DNA of 15,439 nucleotides. Origin: Pseudomonadota bacterium (GTDB lineage: Bacteria; Pseudomonadota; Gammaproteobacteria; Burkholderiales; Ferrovaceae). Shown piece after piece: positions 7,731 through 14,641 of the stretch. The notes beneath the pieces were generated by a model. It did no database searches, was not told where the DNA came from, and was given only the letters and a program-made list of their open reading frames with translations. The DNA is taken from NCBI GenBank assembly GCA_021805725.1, contig JAJZEH010000095.1, positions 1 to 15,439 on the forward strand, written 5' to 3'. Both the position numbers and the translations under genes were made by a program. The first letter of the stretch is position 1. Every line of letters starts with the position of its first letter.

Positions 7731-7757
7731 AAAAAAGTCCCCTCTCACAGAGGGGAC
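7731..7757 (-). terminator. Intrinsic terminator of the DUF6502-DUF5666 operon
   Basis: A perfect 9-bp stem (GTCCCCTCT / AGAGGGGAC) with a CAC loop at 7737-7757 is followed, on the minus strand, by six T's (7736-7731). It lies 27 bases past the stop of the DUF5666 gene. On the plus strand no T run follows the hairpin, so it mainly ends minus-strand transcripts. Confidence 0.9.
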
Positions 7758-7783
7758 AAGAAAAACACCCAGGGGGTTGGGCG

Positions 7784-9316
7784 TTAGTCGTTGGTGCCGC
7801 CCGTATTCAGGCGGATCACCGTAGCCGTCATGGTGCTGTCGCTGAGCGTCCCCATCACCTCCACACTCTGCCCCACCCAGGCGGATCCGACACCGCCCAG
7901 GGCAGGGTCCACATAAGTGGTGGACGACCAGTTGACCGTAAGCACCTTGTCCTCGTTGCGCAGCGTCAGGGTATTGCCGCCTGCGGACAGGATGGTGCCG
8001 TGGAAATCCGAAACCGACCCACTGGGAGGCGCCGTCACGGCAGTACAGGTGACGAGGTTTGCTGCCACGGGCTGGCCCGGAGCCGGCACCGACCCCGTCA
8101 CGGTGACGGACACCGTGTTGAGCGAGCCCAAGCCGGTGCAGGATGGATAGGTGCCGGGCTGCGCCGTCACCGAGGTGCCCTGCAGGATGAAGGAGATCAC
8201 GCCCCCGGCACTCCAGTTGACGCCGTTGGTGGTGCCCAGCACCTGAATGGTTTGCGGCGTGACCACTGAGGCCACGGCGTTCTCTTCATCCACCGTGGTC
8301 TGCGACAGCGTCCCGGCGCTGATTTGCCCGGAAAGCTTGACGTAGTCGCCATCGCCCACCCGGGTACCCGCCGGCAGGGTAACCACCGTGCCCTGCACCG
8401 TGGCCGTATTGGTGGACGCACTGTAGTTGCTGATGAGTCCGCTCAACTGCGCCTTCTGGCTGGTGGTACCAGCTGTGGCCGCAAGGCTGGCGGAACTGAT
8501 GGTGGCGGCCTGAAGCGGCGCGTAGCCGCCTCCCCAGGTATTCCAGGTGGCCCGATTGATCCAGGCGGAGACGCTCTGCCCGACCTTGATGCCCGTCGGC
8601 AGGGTGCCCTGCAGCACGGTGCCACCGGCGGCAGCATTGAGCATGACCTGATTGGACGCGGGCATGGCACCCACCACGCCCCCCATCAGGATGTTGCTGG
8701 ACAATGGCGTGGCGGACAGCACTTCCACGCGCGAGGCCACCAGCACATAGGCATTTTGGGCGACATCCCAGGACCAGGCGCCATGGACTTCCACTTCGTT
8801 ACCCAGGGCAAGCTGCGGCGTCAGGGTCGAACCGGCATTGTTGGCGCCGGCAAGCACGGTCGTGACACCCAGCGGCGTATGCGTGGCGTTGGATACGATG
8901 CGAATCCACTGGCCGCAGACCTCTGCCCACCAGTCGCCCGTCGCGTCCTGCGTGGCGGCCAGGGTAACTGGACCGGACAGGCTGGGGATGATGGTGGCCG
9001 TGATGACTGAAGTGCCCGTGCTGTCAATGCTGGCCTGCACGCGCTGGCCCAGTTTGAGCAAGGCATTTTGCGGAATGCCCTGGCTGTCGTCCTGTTCGAT
9101 GGTGGCTGTGGTCGTGGCGTATTCCTTGCCGTCAATGAACACACTGCCAAAACCCAGAACCAGGCCCTGCACCAACCCGGTGCCACCCGAGCCCACGCCG
9201 GAGAGCATCAGGGCCGCACCCCCGCCCCCGCAGGATGAAAGCAAGGTGCCGCCTCCCAGCAAGCAGAGGGCTGTCAGAAATTTTCTGGTGTTGCGCGCAG
9301 ACAGGATTTTTATCAT
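7784..9316 (-). CDS. DUF5666 repeat lipoprotein
   Basis: Predicted lipoprotein of 510 residues and unknown function. The signal peptide ends in lipobox LLSSC with lipidated Cys29, followed by Gly residues and no Asp at +2, so outer-membrane sorting is expected. The rest is a string of about five or six beta-rich modules. The first (about 50-115) is a clear DUF5666 unit, GLVLGFGSVFIDGKEYATTTA...LKLGQRVQASI. Later ones repeat the pattern hydrophobic strand, Gly-x-Val, 'vG..V.v.g' (about 120-205, 210-285, 295-350, 430-510). Three further Cys residues occur. ATG 9316 has an AAAGG nine bases upstream; a longer reading to 9484 would overlap the previous gene and bury the signal peptide. It is second in an operon with the DUF6502 gene, 31 bases apart. 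Confidence 0.85.
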   Translation of the reverse strand: MIKILSARNTRKFLTALCLLGGGTLLSSCGGGGAALMLSGVGSGGTGLVQGLVLGFGSVFIDGKEYATTTATIEQDDSQGIPQNALLKLGQRVQASIDSTGTSVITATIIPSLSGPVTLAATQDATGDWWAEVCGQWIRIVSNATHTPLGVTTVLAGANNAGSTLTPQLALGNEVEVHGAWSWDVAQNAYVLVASRVEVLSATPLSSNILMGGVVGAMPASNQVMLNAAAGGTVLQGTLPTGIKVGQSVSAWINRATWNTWGGGYAPLQAATISSASLAATAGTTSQKAQLSGLISNYSASTNTATVQGTVVTLPAGTRVGDGDYVKLSGQISAGTLSQTTVDEENAVASVVTPQTIQVLGTTNGVNWSAGGVISFILQGTSVTAQPGTYPSCTGLGSLNTVSVTVTGSVPAPGQPVAANLVTCTAVTAPPSGSVSDFHGTILSAGGNTLTLRNEDKVLTVNWSSTTYVDPALGGVGSAWVGQSVEVMGTLSDSTMTATVIRLNTGGTND

Positions 9317-9347
9317 TCGGTTGGACCTTTCATATGAATTCAACGAT

Positions 9348-10223
9348 TCATTTACCTGAAACACTACGCGGTTTGCGCGGCTTCTTTTTGGGAACCTGGG
9401 GCACGCGGGGCTCTGCGGGTTCGGAATAACAGAACATCCCCACGCGGATGCGCTGATCGCCGCCCGCCGGCTCGTCCTTTTCACTCAACGGCAGCGCAGC
9501 GCGCACCATGGCATTGAGTACCTGCATCCACAAGGCACCGGCCAGGTACTCCAGCTGCTGCACCGAATCAGTGGAGAGCCCATCGGCAAACACGCTCTGC
9601 TCAAGGAATTTCTTGTTGCCCGGCCCCGAGAGGTTATGCACGCCGGCGGCCAGATGGTCCGCCGTGCTACCTGCCAGGAGATTGCCCGCTTCCGTCATCT
9701 GCTGGTCGGGCACAAAGGCGTTGCGGCACAGGCGGATGAAGTCGCCCTCCTGCTCGGCCATGCCCAGACGAACCAGTTCGTTGAGCACCGCGCGCGGATG
9801 CACGTCGCTCGAGACCTGGCGCGAGAGGATCTCGAAAGATTTGGCGGAACCGGACATGGGCAATTCATCCGGCCAGCCACTGGCCAGCCAGCGCGTCATG
9901 ACCTGGGAGGGTACGGTGGGCCGACCCAGCGAATCACGGGTGATTTCGGAAGTCTTTTTGGGCGCCTGTGCCAGCGCCGTGACCATGGCTTTCACGTCCT
10001 TGCGGTGCAGGCCGGAGAGCATGCTGATGGCGGAATCCGTCTGCTTGGCGTTCAGGCGCTCCAACTCTGCAGCCGCCTGCTCCAGAAAGGTCTGCTTGAT
10101 GGCCACCGAAAATTCCGGATGGCGCACCCCCGAGCGCAGCAGCCACAACACCAAGGGCTGCATGACCACAAGGGCCTGCTGGAGCACCTGATCAGGGTCT
10201 AGACGTGATTTTTTTTCATCCAT
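9348..10223 (-). CDS. DUF6502 family protein, probable DNA-binding regulator
   Basis: Uncharacterised 291-residue soluble protein that I assign to DUF6502. The N-terminal part (LQQALVVMQPLVLWLLRSGV, about 14-33, then SVAIKQTFLEQAAAE) is typical. SAISMLSGLHRKDVKAMVTAL (about 64-84) reads like a helix-turn-helix, and HPRAVLNELVRLGMAEQEGDFIRL (about 142-165) like a winged-helix element. The C-terminus is strongly basic (PKKKPRKPR). I infer nucleic-acid binding; no function is established. ATG 10223 has no Shine-Dalgarno but lies exactly where the mapped-by-eye promoter would start transcription, suggesting a leaderless mRNA. The DUF5666 lipoprotein gene follows in the same operon. Confidence 0.8.
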   Translation of the reverse strand: MDEKKSRLDPDQVLQQALVVMQPLVLWLLRSGVRHPEFSVAIKQTFLEQAAAELERLNAKQTDSAISMLSGLHRKDVKAMVTALAQAPKKTSEITRDSLGRPTVPSQVMTRWLASGWPDELPMSGSAKSFEILSRQVSSDVHPRAVLNELVRLGMAEQEGDFIRLCRNAFVPDQQMTEAGNLLAGSTADHLAAGVHNLSGPGNKKFLEQSVFADGLSTDSVQQLEYLAGALWMQVLNAMVRAALPLSEKDEPAGGDQRIRVGMFCYSEPAEPRVPQVPKKKPRKPRSVSGK

Positions 10224-10229
10224 GGGGAG

Positions 10230-10258
10230 ATAATATGGGATTTTTTCCCATAAGTCAA
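10230..10258 (-). promoter_or_regulatory. Promoter of the DUF6502-DUF5666 operon (leaderless)
   Basis: On the minus strand, -35 TTGACT (10253-10258) and -10 TATTAT (10230-10235) are separated by the optimal 17 bases. Both match the sigma-70 consensus at five of six positions. Six bases then precede ATG 10223, so the A of the ATG falls at the expected +1. The gene has no Shine-Dalgarno, in agreement with a leaderless transcript. Confidence 0.75.
10234..10252. promoter_or_regulatory. Perfect inverted repeat (probable operator) in the promoter spacer
   Basis: TATGGGA-AAAAA-TCCCATA has 7-bp arms around a 5-base A/T centre. It fills the spacer between -35 and -10 of the DUF6502 promoter and overlaps the -10 by two bases. 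A dimeric repressor bound here would block RNA polymerase. The DUF6502 product is an obvious candidate for autoregulation, but this is inference. Confidence 0.65.
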
Positions 10259-10259
10259 G

Positions 10260-10265
10260 TATAAT
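10260..10265 (+). promoter_or_regulatory. Possible -10 (TATAAT) of the divergent small gene
   Basis: A perfect TATAAT lies on the plus strand, just outside the inverted repeat. The sequence 17 bases upstream (GGGATT) is a poor -35, and the resulting leader to the gene at 10444 would be about 170 bases. It would place both divergent promoters under the same operator. A similar AGTATAACCGA recurs at 10336-10346. Confidence 0.3.
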
Positions 10266-10443
10266 CGGTCCTGAGGTCGGGTTTGAGGGAGCGCAACCGG
10301 CCCGGCAAAGCAACCTCCAACTAATTGATTTGATAAGTATAACCGATTAACCCTGGCGTGATGGCCAGCCTGACGAGAATCCTGAAGCACCTGATTTTTG
10401 AATCACCGAGTACGACACCACTTTAATTTAAGGAGAATTTGCA

Positions 10444-10857
10444 ATGAAACTGACTACACAAGCTCTGCATCTCAAGCGCACCGCCCTGCTACTGGCGGCT
10501 TCATTATCCCCCCTGTTTGCCGCCGCCGCAGTACAACCTGCATCGCCGGCAACCCCCCTGGTCCTGGCAGCACTGGATGTGCCGCCGGCCGTGGCCCACC
10601 AGAGTGCCCTGCAAGCCAGCCTTGCCAGCACCCTGCGTGCCAGCGTGGACGAAGTGGCCCTGCAGGCTTCGCTGATCCGCTCGGCGCATGCCCAACTCAA
10701 CCTGGACCTTGCAGCCGGCAATACGCGCGCCGCCAAGGCCACCCAGGCCAAGCTGGACGGCTACCAGGCTGCCTTCATGAAGGCGCAGCAGAACGTGCGT
10801 GCCCACTTGCTGCAACTGCAAAGCAATCAGGGCAGGACACAAACCCGCATGAACTGA
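10444..10857 (+). CDS. Small exported Ala-rich helical protein, unknown function
   Basis: Hypothetical protein of 137 residues that I do not recognise. It has a clear Sec signal peptide (basic MKLTTQALHLKR, then TALLLAASLSPLFAAAA, cleavage near residue 28). The mature part is predicted almost wholly helical, rich in Ala, Gln and Leu: LQASLASTLRASVDEVALQASLIRSAHAQ and AAKATQAKLDGYQAAFMKAQQNVRAHLLQLQ. This suggests a small periplasmic coiled coil or helical bundle. It has no Cys after the signal, so it is not a lipoprotein. The start is certain: AAGGAG sits eight bases before the ATG. A strong terminator follows the stop directly, so it is monocistronic and probably well expressed. It is divergent from the DUF6502 operon. 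Confidence 0.8.
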   Translation: MKLTTQALHLKRTALLLAASLSPLFAAAAVQPASPATPLVLAALDVPPAVAHQSALQASLASTLRASVDEVALQASLIRSAHAQLNLDLAAGNTRAAKATQAKLDGYQAAFMKAQQNVRAHLLQLQSNQGRTQTRMN

Positions 10858-10862
10858 AGCAC

Positions 10863-10892
10863 CAGGGCCAGCGCAAGCTGGCCCTGTTTTTT
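10863..10892 (+). terminator. Intrinsic terminator after the small exported protein
   Basis: A 10-bp perfect stem CAGGGCCAGC / GCTGGCCCTG closed by a GCAA tetraloop (10863-10886) is followed by six T's (10887-10892). It begins 5 bases after the stop of the small gene. It also lies just beyond the stop of the convergent asparaginase gene, but has no T run in that direction. Confidence 0.92.
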
Positions 10893-10923
10893 GTCCCCGC
10901 GATCCGTGGGCGCCTGGAAAAAA

Positions 10924-11973
10924 TCAGTGGCTGAAAGCCGCTTGTAGATCGCGCTGGCCGCTTACGCCGTCTTGCAGCAACAGCATCAGCAGAATGCGCG
11001 CTTTCTGGGGGGAGAGATCATCGGCCATCACGGCACCGGCATCCACCAGGGTTTTACCGCCGCCTTCAAAGCCGTAATTGGGCAACACGCGCCCGTTGGG
11101 CACGCGGCTGGCAATCACCACGGGAATGTTTTTCGATAGCGCATATTTGACGGCGCCAAACATGGGGATGTTCATGTTGCCCCAACCCAGCGCCTGCACC
11201 ACGATGCCCCTGGCCCCACTGTCCACCGCTGCGCGCAGCAGGCGGCCATCAGCCCCGCCATACATGGCGACAATTTCAACATCCGGCATGCTCTCCGCCT
11301 TCACCGGCACAAACTGCCGACGCAGGGGGGAGCGCGCAAACACCACGCGGTCATTGTCCACCACGCCGATGAAGCCGTAGTCGCCAGACTTGAAGGTCTC
11401 CACGCTGGAAGTGTGGGTTTTGGTGACTTCACGCGCCGCATTGATCTGGCCGTTCATGGCAAGCATTACGCCCTTGCCGCGAGCCGCAGGATCCACCGCG
11501 ATGCGCACGGCATTGAGGAGGTTATGCGGGCCGTCGAAATCCGACTCCGAGGCGTTGCGCTGCGCGCCGATCAATACCACCGGCTTGTCCGACTTGACGG
11601 TAAGGTCCAGCCAGTAGGCGGTTTCCTCCAGGGTGTCGGTACCGTGCGAGACGATGACGCCCACCACTTCAGGGCGCGCCAGAGCGTCCTGCACCGCCTT
11701 GGTCAGCTGCACCCAGCGCACCGGGTCCATATAATCGGATGGCACATTGGACACATTGTTCACTTCCACGCGGGCGTACTTGCTGACCCCCGGCACGGTG
11801 GCGAGCAGGTCATCCCCCGAGATGGCCGGAACCGGTGCGTTTTTGACGGGGTCGATCTTCATGGCAATGGTGCCACCAGTGGCGATCAGCACCACCACGG
11901 GTTGTGCTGCTTCAACCATGGTCGTTGCAGCCAGCATGAGGATGCCAGCCATCAGGAATTTTAAAAGGCGCAT
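10924..11973 (-). CDS. Periplasmic type II-like L-asparaginase
   Basis: Hydrolyses L-asparagine to aspartate and ammonia, probably in the periplasm. It has 349 residues from the chosen ATG. A signal peptide (MRLLKFLMAGILMLAATTMVEA) is followed by the first active-site motif VLIATGGTIA with nucleophile Thr35, then SHGTDTLEETAYW with Thr112-Asp113 and EVTKTHT with Lys185. These match Thr12, Thr89-Asp90 and Lys162 of E. coli AnsB. The flexible lid after the first motif reads KIDPVKNAPVPAISG and lacks the Tyr (Tyr25 in E. coli AnsB), so activity or substrate range may differ. The ATG has AAGGAG eight bases upstream; a GTG three codons earlier abuts that site and is rejected. It is monocistronic, with a probable promoter at 12127-12155. 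Confidence 0.9.
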   Translation of the reverse strand: MRLLKFLMAGILMLAATTMVEAAQPVVVLIATGGTIAMKIDPVKNAPVPAISGDDLLATVPGVSKYARVEVNNVSNVPSDYMDPVRWVQLTKAVQDALARPEVVGVIVSHGTDTLEETAYWLDLTVKSDKPVVLIGAQRNASESDFDGPHNLLNAVRIAVDPAARGKGVMLAMNGQINAAREVTKTHTSSVETFKSGDYGFIGVVDNDRVVFARSPLRRQFVPVKAESMPDVEIVAMYGGADGRLLRAAVDSGARGIVVQALGWGNMNIPMFGAVKYALSKNIPVVIASRVPNGRVLPNYGFEGGGKTLVDAGAVMADDLSPQKARILLMLLLQDGVSGQRDLQAAFSH

Positions 11974-12089
11974 TGTGCTCACTCCTTGTCGTAATGTCGA
12001 GGCCGCCGACGCTGCCTTCTAGCCGCGGTCGAGTTCGGGGCGGGCAGGCAGACCAGCGTTGTTGGAGGCTGTAAAAGCAGTAAGAAAAC

Positions 12090-12124
12090 AAGCTTTGTAA
12101 TGAATCTGAATTGCATAAGCTTTG
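12090..12124. repeat. Direct repeat AAGCTTTG, 27 bases apart
   Basis: AAGCTTTG occurs at 12090-12097 and 12117-12124 in the 235-base gap between the divergent asparaginase and Lon-like genes. The copies lie near the start of the predicted asparaginase transcript. With two 8-base copies, chance is a real possibility. Confidence 0.25.
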
Positions 12125-12126
12125 AA

Positions 12127-12155
12127 ATTATAGGCCAATCCGGAAAAAGACCCAA
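12127..12155 (-). promoter_or_regulatory. Probable promoter of the asparaginase gene
   Basis: On the minus strand a consensus TATAAT (12127-12132) lies 17 bases from TTGGGT (12150-12155). The start would be near 12120, giving an untranslated leader of about 145 bases before ATG 11973. The -10 is perfect and the -35 matches in its TTG. Only visual evidence supports it. Confidence 0.5.
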
Positions 12156-12208
12156 GCCGGATCCGTCCTTGATAAATCCTCCTACCCGGCATAACCTGAC
12201 CAGTGCCC

Positions 12209-14641
12209 ATGAAAAAATCACGCCACACCCTGCCCCCGCTGGACCCCGCGCAACTGTACAAGCCGTGTGACCCTGCGCTGCTTGCCTTTGAAACCACCGC
12301 CGAACTGGAGGACCTGGCCGAAATCTTCGGGCAACATCGCGCCGTGGAGGCGCTGCGATTTGGCGTGGCCATCCGTAACGACGGCTACAACGTCTTTCTG
12401 ATGGGCCCGGCTGGCGTGGGCCGCTATTCGCTGGCCATGAAAGAGCTTCAGGCCAAGGCCGCCGCAGAACCCCCTCCGCCCGACTGGTGCTACGTCAACA
12501 ATTTCAAGCAACCCCACAAACCCCGGGCCCTCAGCTTGCCCACCGGGCGCGGCACGCAATTCCAGCGGCACATGCGCGACTTCGTGGCGGAACTGCGCAG
12601 CGTCGTCCCGGCCGCCTTCGAAAGCGAGGAGTACCACAATCGCGTCGAGGCCCTGAACGGGGAATTCAAGCAGCGCCAGGAGCAGGCGCTCGAAGCCTTC
12701 AGCCAGGGCGCGCGCGCGCAGGGGATTGCACTCATCCAGACACCGGCAGGCTTTACCCTCGCCCCACTGAAGGACGACAAGCTGGTCGAGCCCGATGAAT
12801 TCGACAAGCTTTCCGAGGAAGAAAAGGAACGGATCCGGACCCTCATCGAGCAAATCGAAGACCAGCTGCAAAAAGTCCTGCACCAGTTTCCGCGCTGGCG
12901 GCGCGAGCGTCACGCCAAGCTGCGCGACTTCAACCGGGATACCATCGCGCTCTCCGTGGGTCATCTGATCGACGAACTGCGCACCCAATACGCCGACCTG
13001 CCCGGCGTGATCACCTTTCTCGACGAGGCCCTGGGCGACATCATCGAAAACGCGGGCGAGTGGGGTGAGGCGGATGCCACCGAGTCGCCGCTGGAACGCT
13101 ACCAGGTCAACCTGCTGGACGACTACAGCGCGGCGAGCGGATTGCCCGTGGTCTTTGAAAACCATCCCACCTACCAGAACCTGCTGGGGCGCATCGAACA
13201 CGTGGCGCACATGGGCACGCTGGTCACCAATTTCAGCCTGATCAAGCCGGGGGCGCTGCACCATGCCAACGGGGGCACGCTCATCCTCGATGCGGGCAAG
13301 CTGCTCACCCAACCTTATGCCTGGGAGGGTTTGAAGCGCGCGCTCCTGTCGCGCGAAATCCGCATCGAATCCCTGGGAGAAATCTTTGGGCTGGTCAACA
13401 CGCTCTCCCTGCAGCCGCAACCCATCCCGCTCAACGTCAAGGTGGTGCTGTTCGGCGAGCGGCTGTTCTACTACCTGCTCTACCAGTACGACCCGGATTT
13501 TGCCGACCTGTTCAAGGTGGCGGCGGACATGGAAGAAGAAGTGGTGCGCAGCCCGGAAAACAGCCAGTTGTATGCGCGCATGATCGCCACCATGGTGCGT
13601 TCGCAGGCCCTGCGCCCCTTCGACCGGGCTGCGGTGGCGCGCCTCATCGAACACAGCGCGCGCCTTTCTGGGGATGCCGCCATGCTGCACACCCATGTGC
13701 GCAGCCTGCGGGACCTCCTGGTGGAGGCAGACCATTTTGCCCAGGAGGCCGGATGCGCAGTGGTGGCCGTGGCCGACGTGAACGGCGCCATCAGCGCAAG
13801 AATCCACCGTGCCGACCGACTGCATCGCTCGCAGCGCAAGGACATCCTGGACGGCACGGTGCTGATCGATACGACGGGCCTGCACGTGGGGCAGGTCAAC
13901 GGGCTGGCCGCCATCACGCTGGGCAGCCACCTGTTTGCACAACCGGTGCGCATTACCGCCACCACGAGGTTGGGCGATGGCAACGTCATCGACATCGAGC
14001 GCGAGGTGGAGCTGGGCGGCGCGATCCATTCCAAGGGGGTGCTGATCCTCTCCTCCTTCCTGGCCATGCGCTACTCCCACAGCGCGCCCCTGTCGCTCAA
14101 TGCCAGCCTCGTCTTCGAGCAATCCTACGGCGGGGTGGAAGGGGACAGCGCGTCGCTGGCCGAACTGTGCGCCCTGCTCTCCGCCCTCTCCGGCATCCCC
14201 GTCATCCAGGGACTGGCCGTCACGGGATCGGTCAACCAGTATGGGCAGGTGCAGGCCGTGGGGGCGGTCAACGAAAAAATCGAGGGCTACTTTGACGTGT
14301 GCCAGGCTCGCGGATTGACGGGACACCAGGGCGTGTTGCTGCCCGAATCCAACGTGCGGCATCTGATGTTGCGCGAGGACGTGGTGGCTGCGGTGCGCGC
14401 CGGGCAGTTTCAGGTGTATGCCGTGAAGGACGTGGATGAGGCCATCGAACTGTTGACCGGCGTCCCCGCCGGGGCGCCGGACGCCGAGGGCAGGGTGCCG
14501 CCTGATTCCATCAACGACCGGGTGGCCCGACAGATGATTGAACTGTCGTTGATGCGCAAGGCTTACGGCAGCGCCGTGCAAAAAACCCGCGCCGTGCGCA
14601 AAAAACCCGTGTGCCGCAAGCCGCCTGCGTCATCGCGTTAG
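12209..14641 (+). CDS. Lon-family AAA protein with Ser-Lys protease domain (LonB-like, AAA_32)
   Basis: ATP-dependent protease-like cytoplasmic protein of 810 residues. The N-terminal AAA_32 region has a P-loop GPAGVGRYS (66-74) with Arg72 where Lys is usual, a variant I recall in this family. A long helical insertion follows (about 140-260, charged, with EEEKERIRTLIEQIEDQLQKVL). The Walker B-type GGTLILDAGKLL has Asp361, followed by QPYAWEGLKRAL. The C-terminal Lon protease domain carries EGDSAS with Ser647 and NEKIEGYFD with Lys690. The 43-residue spacing equals that of Ser679 and Lys722 in E. coli Lon. There is no N-terminal LAN domain, so it is not classical Lon. Neither ATG 12209 nor GTG 12203 has a Shine-Dalgarno. 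Its substrates are unknown. Confidence 0.92.
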   Translation: MKKSRHTLPPLDPAQLYKPCDPALLAFETTAELEDLAEIFGQHRAVEALRFGVAIRNDGYNVFLMGPAGVGRYSLAMKELQAKAAAEPPPPDWCYVNNFKQPHKPRALSLPTGRGTQFQRHMRDFVAELRSVVPAAFESEEYHNRVEALNGEFKQRQEQALEAFSQGARAQGIALIQTPAGFTLAPLKDDKLVEPDEFDKLSEEEKERIRTLIEQIEDQLQKVLHQFPRWRRERHAKLRDFNRDTIALSVGHLIDELRTQYADLPGVITFLDEALGDIIENAGEWGEADATESPLERYQVNLLDDYSAASGLPVVFENHPTYQNLLGRIEHVAHMGTLVTNFSLIKPGALHHANGGTLILDAGKLLTQPYAWEGLKRALLSREIRIESLGEIFGLVNTLSLQPQPIPLNVKVVLFGERLFYYLLYQYDPDFADLFKVAADMEEEVVRSPENSQLYARMIATMVRSQALRPFDRAAVARLIEHSARLSGDAAMLHTHVRSLRDLLVEADHFAQEAGCAVVAVADVNGAISARIHRADRLHRSQRKDILDGTVLIDTTGLHVGQVNGLAAITLGSHLFAQPVRITATTRLGDGNVIDIEREVELGGAIHSKGVLILSSFLAMRYSHSAPLSLNASLVFEQSYGGVEGDSASLAELCALLSALSGIPVIQGLAVTGSVNQYGQVQAVGAVNEKIEGYFDVCQARGLTGHQGVLLPESNVRHLMLREDVVAAVRAGQFQVYAVKDVDEAIELLTGVPAGAPDAEGRVPPDSINDRVARQMIELSLMRKAYGSAVQKTRAVRKKPVCRKPPASSR

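Noticed and set aside
9317..9484. Longer N-terminus of the DUF5666 protein
   Set aside because: It would overlap the DUF6502 gene and put 56 residues before a clear lipoprotein signal peptide; ATG 9316 has its own ribosome binding site.
10224..10313. Longer N-terminus of the DUF6502 protein
   Set aside because: It would translate the promoter and operator. The ATG at 10223 matches the family N-terminus and the predicted transcript start.
10863..10886. Hairpin as terminator of the asparaginase gene
   Set aside because: On the minus strand the hairpin is not followed by a T run, so intrinsic termination in that direction is not supported.
12141..12162. Inverted repeat CCGGA/CCGG-type around 12139-12163 in the asparaginase/Lon-like gap
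   Set aside because: Arms of six bases around a 13-base centre in GC-rich sequence are easily due to chance, and there is no supporting context.
12169..12195. Promoter TTGATA-15-CATAAC for the Lon-like gene
   Set aside because: The spacer is too short and the -10 weak. It would give a near-leaderless GTG start, but the evidence is too thin to list as a feature.
12218..14581. Long open frame on the minus strand opposite the Lon-like gene (787 codons)
   Set aside because: It lies wholly antisense to a gene with clear AAA and Lon protease motifs. Its translation is rich in His, Gln, Arg and Gly without domain signatures, as expected of a GC-rich shadow frame.
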